DNA from: JAPOXR01 sp965116115
Lineage (GTDB): Bacteria; Pseudomonadota; Alphaproteobacteria; Rhodobacterales; Rhodobacteraceae
DNA: 64,000 bases
Reading direction: 5' to 3'
Assembly (NCBI GenBank): GCA_965116115.1
Contig: OZ220486.1
Span: forward strand, 3,596,001 to 3,660,000
Positions within the stretch are counted from its first letter, which is position 1. Every line of letters begins with the position of its first letter. Below are positions 18,750 through 27,023 of the stretch, in pieces. Below the pieces are notes generated by a model, which had not been told where the DNA came from, did not search any database, and was given only the letters and a program-made list of their open reading frames with translations. Position numbers and translations under genes: made by a program.

Positions 18750-19427
18750 TCAGCCTCCGTCCTTATAACTGGCCGCCGACTCCATGCCGAGCTCTGCCAT
18801 CTCGTCGAGTCGCGCATTCTGATCTGGCGTACGGACGAAGCGCGCGGAGGCCAGTAGCTCGGCCACATTGGGTGGGCGCACCGGAAAGCCCAATACGCGC
18901 CGCATGCACTCTCTGATCGCGGCTTCCATTGGGAACGGGAAGCCGTCTACACGGAAATTCGTGCACGTGATGAATATAGGGTGTTCGCCCGCTTTCGAGA
19001 GCCTGTAACCGGTGGGAGCCTTGCGACTTTTTTTCGGGTGATAGTAGCTGAGGAAAATGATGTCCCAGGTCTTTCCGTCGGTGCTGACGGTCTCGTACAC
19101 ATCAACTTTGCCGATGTGCCCAAGGCGATGCCCGAACAGACCCGCCCCCGAAGGCGTGACCAGCCTGGAAAGGTAAGCGAGTTCGCCGACCGCTCCGTTG
19201 ACGGGAACCGGATTGGTAATGCATCGTCCGAATTCGCCCTTCGCCTCGGGGAGTTCGTCGACGGCGGGTCCAGCCTCGATCACCTTCCGCATGGGCTCCG
19301 GCAGTGCCGCATTCTGCGCCTCGTCGTCGATGAGAAAGTGCTCTATCTTCTCAAATATCTTTACGACTTCCGGCGGAAGATCTGAGCCGCGCTTGCGCGC
19401 CCCAAAAAGTTTGCCAAAAAGGCTCAT
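18750..19427 (-). CDS. Conserved hypothetical protein opening the Hsp70 operon (225 aa)
   Basis: The function is not recognised. It starts MSLFGKLFGARKRGSD with an ideal GGGGAGG site 6 nt upstream. Residues 65-150 hold a well-formed globular stretch (FGRCITNPVPVNGAVGELAY, FGHRLGHIGKVDVYE, IIFLSYYHPKKSRKAPTGYR). No signal peptide or membrane helix is seen. Its stop is 3 bp from the TTG of the J-like gene, so the two are co-transcribed. The promoter region upstream is only 89 bp long before IS256 copy 2, so transcription may now depend on that border. It is probably a soluble partner or substrate adaptor; this is inferred from context only. Confidence 0.8.
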   Translation of the reverse strand: MSLFGKLFGARKRGSDLPPEVVKIFEKIEHFLIDDEAQNAALPEPMRKVIEAGPAVDELPEAKGEFGRCITNPVPVNGAVGELAYLSRLVTPSGAGLFGHRLGHIGKVDVYETVSTDGKTWDIIFLSYYHPKKSRKAPTGYRLSKAGEHPIFITCTNFRVDGFPFPMEAAIRECMRRVLGFPVRPPNVAELLASARFVRTPDQNARLDEMAELGMESAASYKDGG

Positions 19428-19686
19428 ATCCACCTCCCCGCGGCTATATGGCCGAGCGCATTGGCCCTGATCCGGGATCACCGCCCTTAGCAATGATGCG
19501 AATAATTCGAAATTCGGGGGATGTCCCGATTGATGTTGAATTTGATATGGGCGGTGCTGCCTATCGACCATCTACGCGGCTTCCTTGAGCCGGTCAAGCC
19601 GATTCTTTTGACGATGTTCGATGAGAGCCTGCTTGAGAACGGGCAGCTGCCTGTACGCCTTGATGCGGCGGAAACCCTTCTCGGCT

Positions 19687-21383
19687 GGGTGTAAGACATA
19701 CATTTGTTTGCATTTCTGTATTCGGTCTGTATTCTGAAGTTCAGCGGATGCCGAGTGTTTGAAACGGCGGGAACAAAGCCGGCGCTCGGGATCATGGGGT
19801 TTTGAGCGGAGGATCATATCACAGCATCGGAACAGTCGTGCGGTTCGGATATCCGTCATCCCGATGCGGCGGCGTATCTGAAAGGTTTGAGTTCTCAGGA
19901 CAGCCGGGGGGCATCGGTTGTCCGGTCGAATGCCGATGGTTCGGTCAGCTGTTACCAGCTCGCCGCAGGTGAAGTGCAGGCGGCGCATGTTCGTTCATCG
20001 TCGGACGGCGGCCCTGCGCACCGCCCGGTCGCGGGGCGCAGGGCGTCCGATGAGGCGGCTCGGGATGAGGATTTGTATGAGGTTTTGATGTCGGCGGAGC
20101 CGGATCCAGATCACGTGGAATGCCGGTTGCGGGAGGCTTCGCAGTTGCAGGCGGGGCAGCGGTTGAAGGGTATGCCAGCGCGCGTGGATGAGGCGCTGCC
20201 GGCGCCGCGCTGCCCGAAGTGCGATCGGCTGATGACCCGGCAAGGGCGGCGCTCCAAGATGCTGGACACACGATCAGGGGCGGCAGCGGTATCTCGCCGC
20301 TATTGGTGTTGTCGTGTGTGCCGGACGGGTTGTTATCCGTCAGCTCAGCGGCTGGGGCTGGCCGGCTGCGGTTATACGCCCGGCATGGCCCGGATGACAG
20401 CGACGGCGGTGCAGGATCGGAGTTTTGATTCGGCGGCCCGAGTGCTTCAGGAACTGTCGGGCATCTCTGTCATCTCACGCACGCTGGCCCGTCGGACACA
20501 TAAAATAGGCGAAGAGATTCAAGCCTTTGAGCGCACGGAGGTCATAGAGAGCGCACCCGCTTCGGGGCGGCTGTATCTGTCGATCGACGGCACCGGTGTT
20601 CCGATGCGCGCGTCCGAGACAGCCGGCCGGTCGGGTCGGCAGGCGGACGGCTCCGCCCGGACGCGGGAGGCTAAGCTGGTGACTTCCTATACGGCTGATC
20701 GGTACGATCCGAAGACCGGCGATGTCCGCAAGAACGATGACTGTCAGACATTCAACTGCCGGATTGACAGCGCCGCGGCTCCCGGAGACGGTGAGCGTTC
20801 GGACTTCGTTCAGCGCCTGGATCGGGACGCGCGCCGGTATGGTCTGTACAAAGCCCGGGAACTCGTCGTCATTTCGGACGCGGCCCGATGGATCGTGTCG
20901 AGTTGCCGCGCCTTGTTCTCATCCCGGAAAGTCACTTACATCCTGGATATCCATCATGCCTTGGAATATCTGACGGCGGCCTTGAAGGACATGGATCTGC
21001 CGGCTGATGAGCGGCGGCGTCAGTTCGCCCGTTTCAAGGCGCAGCTTCAAACCGGACGGGTTCGCGATGTCATCGCTGAGCTGGAACGTCATCCGGGCCC
21101 CGCGGTGCGGGAGTGCTGCCGATACTATCGTGCGAACCAATGGCGCATGCGCTATGACGAGTACCGGCGGCGGGCTATGCCCTCAGGGTCGGGCGTGGTC
21201 GAAAGCGGTTGCAAGCAGGTCGTGGCCGCGCGCATGAAGCGGGCGGGGTGTCACTGGTCAAAAGCCGGGGCTGATGCCATGCCAGTCCTGAGATGCTGCC
21301 TGATGAACCGTCAGTTCACTGACTTTCTCGACTGGCGGGCACGGCAGGCTGCGACGGCATGAACAATCAAATGTCTTGCACCC
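19687..21383. mobile_element. ISKra4-type insertion sequence
   Basis: The 1697-bp element has ends GGGTGTAAGACATACATTTG (19687) and the complement of GGGTGCAAGACATTTGATTG (21383). TTCTCGGCT is repeated directly on both sides (19678-19686 and 21384-21392), a clean 9-bp target duplication inside IS256 copy 2. The transposase frame is intact, so this is a recent insertion. Confidence 0.9.
19887..21362 (+). CDS. ISKra4-family transposase
   Basis: This 491-aa transposase has an N-terminal zinc-finger-like region (APRCPKCDRLMTRQGRRSK, CCRVCRTGC). The DDE core follows: LSIDGTGVPM (Asp), VVISDAARWI (Asp) and SGSGVVESGCKQVVAARMK (Glu), ending near RAGCHWSKAGADAM. This set is diagnostic of the ISKra4 family. 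A TTG at 19887 opens the listed frame, but the frame extends upstream to about 19820, so the true start is uncertain. No stop or shift is seen, so it is potentially active. Confidence 0.88.
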   Translation: MSSQDSRGASVVRSNADGSVSCYQLAAGEVQAAHVRSSSDGGPAHRPVAGRRASDEAARDEDLYEVLMSAEPDPDHVECRLREASQLQAGQRLKGMPARVDEALPAPRCPKCDRLMTRQGRRSKMLDTRSGAAAVSRRYWCCRVCRTGCYPSAQRLGLAGCGYTPGMARMTATAVQDRSFDSAARVLQELSGISVISRTLARRTHKIGEEIQAFERTEVIESAPASGRLYLSIDGTGVPMRASETAGRSGRQADGSARTREAKLVTSYTADRYDPKTGDVRKNDDCQTFNCRIDSAAAPGDGERSDFVQRLDRDARRYGLYKARELVVISDAARWIVSSCRALFSSRKVTYILDIHHALEYLTAALKDMDLPADERRRQFARFKAQLQTGRVRDVIAELERHPGPAVRECCRYYRANQWRMRYDEYRRRAMPSGSGVVESGCKQVVAARMKRAGCHWSKAGADAMPVLRCCLMNRQFTDFLDWRARQAATA

Positions 21384-21766
21384 TTCTCGGCTTCCATCAT
21401 GCCGGCGGCGGTCCAGCGCAGAGCCATCCCGGCGTTCCTCCAGCGCTTCACGTTGCGGCAGACCTGCCGGACCGTGCTGTTCATCGATTCGATGATGTTC
21501 GTGCTCGCCGGCGACCGCCGCAGCTCTAACGGCAGGCCGAGCCGGGAGACGGTCAGGACCTCGTCCAGACCCTCAAGTATCGACCGGGAGACGTCCGGAG
21601 CCTCCTGTTCGAACCGCTGAGCCATGCTGCGCATCAGCCGCTCGGCCTTGTCGGCGTCAATCAAGTTCCCAGGCTTGTCTGAGCGTCCGCCGCACGCCGG
21701 CGTGATGTTCCGCGGCGAGACGGTCGGTGATGTTGCGGCCCTTGTGAACCTGGCAGCGCTGGATAG

Positions 21767-21819
21767 CAACCCCTGTGGACAACTCCTTATGGAATTATCC
21801 TTGGTTTGATTCATATGAG
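21767..21819. repeat. 53-bp mini-element, copy 1
   Basis: Compared with the other IS256 copies, exactly 53 bp (CAACCCCTGTGG ... TTGATTCATATGAG) are inserted after GGATAG. Similar sequences occur at 30264-30316 and 59965-60017. It shifts the IS256 reading frame. It has no obvious inverted ends and is too short to encode a protein. Confidence 0.8.
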
Positions 21820-22769
21820 GGATATCCGCGCCGAAAGTGCGCCGGATCGCCTTGCTGAGCGCCCTGGCTCCGTCGACGATGAACAGATAACAGCCCTTCG
21901 GATCAAGCCCGCGCCCGATCAGATCATCAAGCAGAGCCTGCACGGTCGCAGCATTCTCCGTCGCGCCTTCAATGACGCCCAGCGGGCGCTTACGCCCCGA
22001 CGCGTCAATGCCGACCGCCCCGATCATCAGCAGGCGGTCGCTCAGATGCAGCCCGTCGATCTGAACCGCGACGAGATCAAGTTCCGACAGATCGGAGGCT
22101 GTCCATTCATCAAACTTCGCCTGCGTCAACGCCTTGAACCGGCGGGACACGGCTGATTTCGACAGCCCGCAGCCCGCCCCGCAGGGAACCCCGGCCTCCG
22201 GAATCCGCACCGCCCGGCGGAACTTGCGGGTCGCTGCGCTCGCCGTCATCAAGTTCACCGCCCATTGATCGAGATAGCCGTCCGCGGAGATCTCTTACCA
22301 GCTCGGCAGGGACATCCCCCGGACATCTCCTTGCCCGCAGCCTTGCAGCGGAGCCGGGGACGGTCGATGCCGACCTTGCCGCCGTGGAACCCGACCTGGG
22401 AACGCGCATGGCACTGGCGGTGCCCCGGCTTGTCGGGAGAATGACTGTAACGTTTCCCGGCAAGCCGTTCGGCGTCCTCGTCCATCATCTGCCGCAGATA
22501 CGCGATGCCCGTCGTCAGACAGAATTTCTCGAAACTCTCGGTCACGTCTTCGTACGCATCTTCGACGAGCGCGTTGATGTTCGAAGCGCTGGCGGAGGCG
22601 CCGGGGAATGTGCTAACGGTTTTCATGGTGTTGCTTCCTTTTCTTCAAAAAATCCCCGAGCTGATTCTCGAGGGAGAGGCAGCACCGCCCATATCAAATT
22701 CAACATCAATCGGGACATCCCCACGGAAATCCGCCCCCGCGGCCCCGATCTTGAGAGGAGGAGCCGGAA

Positions 22770-23630
22770 TTGCCGCATCCCGTCATGACAGCCTGCGCCG
22801 TCGCGGCCGCCTTTGCGCTCGCGCCGCCTGTTCCCGCCGCGAATCCCCTGTCGCCTCAGGTATCCCCGCCGCCCGCGCGCGTTGAAATTCTGAAAGGCTG
22901 GCGCGATCTTTCCGGCGGAAAAACTCAACATGTTTTCGGCTTCAAGATCATTCTGGACGACGGATGGAAGACTTACTGGCGCTCCCCCGGAGACGAGGGA
23001 ATACCGCCCGCCGTCACATGGACGATACTGTCCAACGCCGCGGATCCGCAGATTGATTTTCCGGCGCCGAGACTGATCGCCGACGCGGCGAGCGGCGTCT
23101 CTGTGATCGGTTACAGGGACAGCGTGGTTTTCCCTGTGACCGTGTCCGTGGCGGATCCCGGCGCCGCGGCATTCGTGGCCGGGAACTTAGAATTCGGCGT
23201 GTGCCGTGATGTCTGCGTGCCGGAGCGCGTCGAATTCCGCGCCGAACTCGCGGCTGACCTTGACATTCTCAACAGCGAGATCGTCATGGCCCGCGGCAGC
23301 GCTCCCGACCGCATTGACGCCGCCGCCGCGGGACTGCGGTTCCGCTGCCGGTTCAGACCGGCGGGAAACAATCAATTTCTGTTGACCGCCGAAATTGAAA
23401 CCGGTCTCGCGCCCGCCGCGGCACTGGCCGCGGTGCCGGAATATCCCGATTCCCGGATCTGGTTCAGCGATCTGGAATCCGGACTCTCGCCGAACGGCGC
23501 CGTCCGCCTCAGCGCCCGCATGGCGCATCTCGGCGGACATCTCCCCGCGATAGACAGATCCAAGCTCAATGTGACAATCGTCACGGCGCAGTCCGCGACG
23601 GTGTATTCCGGGTGCCGGAGTTCAACCTGA
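22770..23630 (+). CDS. DsbD N-terminal-domain-like periplasmic protein
   Basis: The 286-aa protein starts with a signal peptide (TACAVAAAFALAPPVPAANP). It has the pattern of DsbD-alpha-like domain proteins: FGFKIILDDGWKTYWRSPGDEGIPP, VIGYRDSVVFPVTVSVADP, and a CxxxC pair in EFGVCRDVCVPERVEF. It probably takes part in periplasmic thiol transfer; the membrane domain of DsbD is absent. The start is a TTG after GAGGAGGAG; an in-frame ATG at 22785 is an alternative. It lies 47 bp from IS256 copy 2, so its upstream region has been remodelled. Confidence 0.8.
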   Translation: MPHPVMTACAVAAAFALAPPVPAANPLSPQVSPPPARVEILKGWRDLSGGKTQHVFGFKIILDDGWKTYWRSPGDEGIPPAVTWTILSNAADPQIDFPAPRLIADAASGVSVIGYRDSVVFPVTVSVADPGAAAFVAGNLEFGVCRDVCVPERVEFRAELAADLDILNSEIVMARGSAPDRIDAAAAGLRFRCRFRPAGNNQFLLTAEIETGLAPAAALAAVPEYPDSRIWFSDLESGLSPNGAVRLSARMAHLGGHLPAIDRSKLNVTIVTAQSATVYSGCRSST

Positions 23631-23816
23631 CCGGTTCCTCCGCCCCGCCGACAGGACGGCGACGCCCCAGACGAACGCACCCACGCAGATCACCGCCGCG
23701 CCGGCCGCGAACGCCGCCAGCGCGGCAAGCCGGGCCGGAATCCCTCCCGCTGCCGCGGAAAGCGCGGCCGGCAACGGCGGCAATTCACCGAACCACGCCG
23801 CATGCCCCAAGGTCAC
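23622..23816 (-). CDS. Small hydrophobic membrane protein
   Basis: The 64-aa frame (longer if a rare start just after the RND stop is used) contains TLGHAAWFGELPPLPAALSA and a membrane segment LAALAAFAAGAAVICVGAFV. It follows the RND gene on the same strand within about 20 bp and converges on the DsbD-like gene with an 8-bp overlap. Coding status is plausible from context and hydrophobic periodicity only. Confidence 0.45.
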   Translation of the reverse strand: MTLGHAAWFGELPPLPAALSAAAGGIPARLAALAAFAAGAAVICVGAFVWGVAVLSAGRRNRSG

Positions 23817-23833
23817 CGCGAACCAAAAAAGAA

Positions 23834-26800
23834 TCAGGACCGCGCCGGGACGCGCGCCGCTCTGCCGCGCTTCGGCGCGTTCAGCGCGCGGCGCAGCGCA
23901 CGGCTGAATTTTGAAGCGTCGGATTGAATGGCGGCCATCGCCGGAACCAGCATCAAAACCAGAAACATGCCGAATCCCAGTCCGTAAACCAGCGTGATGA
24001 CCGTCGGTTTCAGGAAGCTAGCCTGGCGCGAAGTCTCATAAAGCAGCGGTATCAATCCGGCCACCGTGGTCAGGGTTGTCAGCAGGACGGGCCGCAGCCG
24101 GTCGGCTGCCGCGTCCCGGATCGCCTGCCGCGCGCCGCGCGCGGCGGCGTATTTGTCAATCGCGGTGATAAGAATAATGGAATCATTGATGATAATGCCG
24201 GCCATCCCGACCAGGCCGATGACGGAAAACATCGAAAGCGGCACGCCCCAGATGTAATGTCCCCAGACAGCGCCGATGAGACCGAAAGGAATCGTCAGCA
24301 GCACGATGACGGGACGCGTCCAGCTGGAGAACACCCAAGCCATCACCACATAAATTCCGGCCAGAACCATCACGGCGCCGAGAAGCGCATCGCTCAGAAA
24401 CTCCCGCTCATCCTCCGCCAGCCCGGCCAGACTCCACGCCACGCCGAAATTCACGGCGATGTCCGGAAGAATGGCGGTCTGCAGCGCTTCTGAGATCTCC
24501 GCGGCCCGGTCCGGATCGTCTTCGGAAACGTCTCCGGAAACCGTCACGACGCGCACGCCGTTGTCGCGGCGGATGGTGGAAAAACCGGATGTGCGGTCCA
24601 CGGTGATGATGTCTGAAAGCGGCACATATCGACCGGAATCCGCCCTCAGGCTCCATCGGTCGAGAAAATCCGCCGTCATTTCACTTTCGCGGAGCTGTAC
24701 GGTGATTTCCCCGGTCCGGGTCCCGTCCGGGAACGACGCCGCTTTCACGCCTTCCAGCCGATCACGCAGAATGCCGCCGACGCTGTCGATCGTGAATCCC
24801 AGAGCCCGGCCTTGCGGCGTCAATTCCAGAACCAGCTCTTCCTTGTCATACGCGAGGTCGTCTTCGACCGCGGAGATCTCAGGAAAAGCCGCGAGTTCGG
24901 TCTTCAGCTCTTCCGCCGCGTCTTTCAGAAGCCGCGCATCGGCCCCCGAAAGCTGAATTTCCAGCGAATCGCCGCCCGGACCGAACCGCCAGCTGCGGAA
25001 GGACAGCGTCTCCAGCAACGGATGGCGCCTTACCTCATCCTGCAGGGCCGCGGCGAACTCGAATGACGAATACGGACGAAGGTCGGCGTCAATCAGTTCA
25101 ATGGCGATGGTTCCCAGCTGATCCGCGTCTTTGTTGTCGGCCCCCGAAAGGCCGCGCCCGGTCAGTCCTCCGACCCCCGCAAGCACGTAATCAATCGGGT
25201 TCACGCCGTGTTCGGCTTCGTATTCCGCGCCGGTCGCGAGGGCAGCGCGCTGAAGCTCGCGCATCATTTCAATGGTGTCCGCGCGTTCCGTGCCGGGAAC
25301 CATGGCGAAATTTCCGTTCACGGACCCGAGTTCAGGGGCATTGAAAAACCGCCAGCGGACATCTCCGCCGATAAACAGCGCGGCCTGCGCCGCCAGCAGA
25401 ACGAAGGCCAGCGCAACGACCGGGTAGCGGAAGACAATCATCATGCTAACAAACGGACGGAACAGCCGGTCGCGCATCCGGACAAAACCCGCGTTCACGA
25501 TTCTGCTGGGCAGATCATACCAGTGATTCGAGTGCGTATGGGCCAAGGCATGCCGCATATGATTGGGAAGAATGATGAAACATTCGATCAGCGAAGCCGC
25601 CAGAACGGCCACCACAGCGAAGGCCAGTTCCACGATGATGCTGCCGAACCTCCCGCCGATCGCCGTCAGGCCGAAAAAAGCGATCACAGTTGTCAGCGTG
25701 GCCGCGAAAACAGGCGCGGACATGCTGACGGCCGCTTTGGTCGCCGCCTCGTCAGGCGACTCGCCGAATTTCCGCCGCCTGAAATCCGCGTGCTCGCCCA
25801 CGACGATGGCGTCGTCGACCACGATTCCCAGCGTGATGATCAGCCCGAAGAGCGATATCATGTTCAGAGAAAGACCCATCACATACATCAGCGCGACCGC
25901 GGCGCACATCGCCGTCGGAATGCCGGCGGCCACCCAGAACGCCACCCGGAAACTGAGAAACAGATACAGCAGCGCGATCACCAGGGCCAAACCGAGCAGA
26001 CCGTTGCTGTACAGGACCTGAAGCCGTCCGGTGATCGCCTCGGAGCGCGTTCGGATCAGATCGACTCCGACTCCTTCCGGCAAGGTGGTCGCGAATTCCG
26101 CGACAGTCTCTTCCACAGTTTCCTGGATTTTGATCGCGTCGCCCTTTTCGGAGCGGTTGACGCGGACAGACACCGCGGGAAATTCACCGACGAAGAACGC
26201 TCTGCCCCGGTCGGCCCCTTCCACGCGGACCGCCGCCAGATCTCGGACAAAGAGCTTGGAACCGTCAGGGTTCGAACGCACCGCAACGCTTTCGATCTGT
26301 TCCGGGGCGCGTTTCGCCACCCCGGCCCGCACCCGCGCCGACGCGCCGACTTCGCCGCTCGGATCTGTCTTCGCTTCCTCGCCGATCCGCCCGGCGATCT
26401 GCCTCAGTGTGACATCGTTGCGGAGGAGATCCGCCTCATCCAACTCAACGACCGTACGCGGCGCTTCAATGCCGGAGACGGCCGTCCGGGAGACGCCCTT
26501 CTCAAACAGACGGGCGACAAGCTCATCGGCCAGCCGTCCGAGCTGCTCGGCATCAACCGGTCCGGCGATGATCACGTCGGTGACCCGGTCGCTCCAGGAA
26601 ACGAGCCGCACTTCCGGCGTCTCGACGCCTTCGGGTAAGGCGGCGACAGCGTCAATCGCCGCCTTCGTGTCGCTTACGCCGCGCCGCATGTCCCAGTTTT
26701 CCTCGAATTCAAGATCGATCGAGGCCCGCCCCTCAAAGGCCGTGGAACGGGCGTCAGCGACCCCGTCCACATTCCGCAGCTCCGGAAGGATCACCTGAAC

Positions 26801-27019
26801 GACCGCTTCATCGATGTCCGAAGCGCCGGCGCCGTCCCATTCAGCGGTCACGCGCACATTCTCGAAAACGGTATCTGGGAAAAACTGGGACCGAAGCCGC
26901 GGGAACGCCGCCAAGCCCAGCGCGATCACAGCCACAAGGATCAGATTGGCGGCTGTTTTGTGCCGAGCGAAATAGCTGAGCAAGCCGGCGGCCGGATTTG
27001 CAGAATGCGCCGCCGCCAT
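23834..27019 (-). CDS. RND efflux pump, inner-membrane transporter
   Basis: This is a proton-driven RND transporter of the AcrB/hydrophobe-amphiphile type, about 1060 aa. TM1 is near residues 25-45 (ANLILVAVIALGLAAF). The TM4 proton-relay pair is in LGIVVDDAIVVGEH, TM10 has AGIIINDSIILITAI, and two large periplasmic porter loops occupy the usual positions. ATG 27019 (MAAAHSANPA) follows GGAGGATAGGGAG and lies 4 nt after the adaptor gene stop, so adaptor and pump form one operon. No outer-membrane channel gene is nearby. Substrates cannot be deduced. Confidence 0.92.
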   Translation of the reverse strand: MAAAHSANPAAGLLSYFARHKTAANLILVAVIALGLAAFPRLRSQFFPDTVFENVRVTAEWDGAGASDIDEAVVQVILPELRNVDGVADARSTAFEGRASIDLEFEENWDMRRGVSDTKAAIDAVAALPEGVETPEVRLVSWSDRVTDVIIAGPVDAEQLGRLADELVARLFEKGVSRTAVSGIEAPRTVVELDEADLLRNDVTLRQIAGRIGEEAKTDPSGEVGASARVRAGVAKRAPEQIESVAVRSNPDGSKLFVRDLAAVRVEGADRGRAFFVGEFPAVSVRVNRSEKGDAIKIQETVEETVAEFATTLPEGVGVDLIRTRSEAITGRLQVLYSNGLLGLALVIALLYLFLSFRVAFWVAAGIPTAMCAAVALMYVMGLSLNMISLFGLIITLGIVVDDAIVVGEHADFRRRKFGESPDEAATKAAVSMSAPVFAATLTTVIAFFGLTAIGGRFGSIIVELAFAVVAVLAASLIECFIILPNHMRHALAHTHSNHWYDLPSRIVNAGFVRMRDRLFRPFVSMMIVFRYPVVALAFVLLAAQAALFIGGDVRWRFFNAPELGSVNGNFAMVPGTERADTIEMMRELQRAALATGAEYEAEHGVNPIDYVLAGVGGLTGRGLSGADNKDADQLGTIAIELIDADLRPYSSFEFAAALQDEVRRHPLLETLSFRSWRFGPGGDSLEIQLSGADARLLKDAAEELKTELAAFPEISAVEDDLAYDKEELVLELTPQGRALGFTIDSVGGILRDRLEGVKAASFPDGTRTGEITVQLRESEMTADFLDRWSLRADSGRYVPLSDIITVDRTSGFSTIRRDNGVRVVTVSGDVSEDDPDRAAEISEALQTAILPDIAVNFGVAWSLAGLAEDEREFLSDALLGAVMVLAGIYVVMAWVFSSWTRPVIVLLTIPFGLIGAVWGHYIWGVPLSMFSVIGLVGMAGIIINDSIILITAIDKYAAARGARQAIRDAAADRLRPVLLTTLTTVAGLIPLLYETSRQASFLKPTVITLVYGLGFGMFLVLMLVPAMAAIQSDASKFSRALRRALNAPKRGRAARVPARS

Positions 27020-27023
27020 CTCC

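Larger units (their letters stand above)
19572..22626 (-). pseudogene. IS256 transposase, multiply broken
   Basis: This is the same protein as the intact copy at 32280-33563. It is broken by TAA after LPSW (as in copy 1), a small insertion near 22310, the 53-bp repeat at 21767-21819 and the ISKra4 insertion at 19687. It cannot encode an active transposase. Confidence 0.88.
19517..22722. mobile_element. IS256-family element, copy 2, interrupted
   Basis: The ends are GGGGATGTCCCG at 19517 and CGGGACATCCCC at 22722. The element holds a whole ISKra4-type IS (19687-21383) and a 53-bp repeat (21767-21819). It has the same orientation as copy 1 and no target duplication (flanks GAAATTCG and ACGGAAAT). 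Together the two copies bracket the Hsp70 operon. Confidence 0.88.

Noticed and set aside
3542..22730. CGGAAAT near both outer ends of the two IS256 copies as a composite-transposon target duplication
   Set aside because: It is directly adjacent (after one base) only on the right side and offset by 5 bp on the left, so it is probably chance.
25208..26638. Long plus-strand open frame (476 codons) opposite the RND pump gene
   Set aside because: It is an antisense shadow of a high-GC gene; its Arg/His/Gln-rich composition has no domain, and the minus-strand RND frame is unmistakable.
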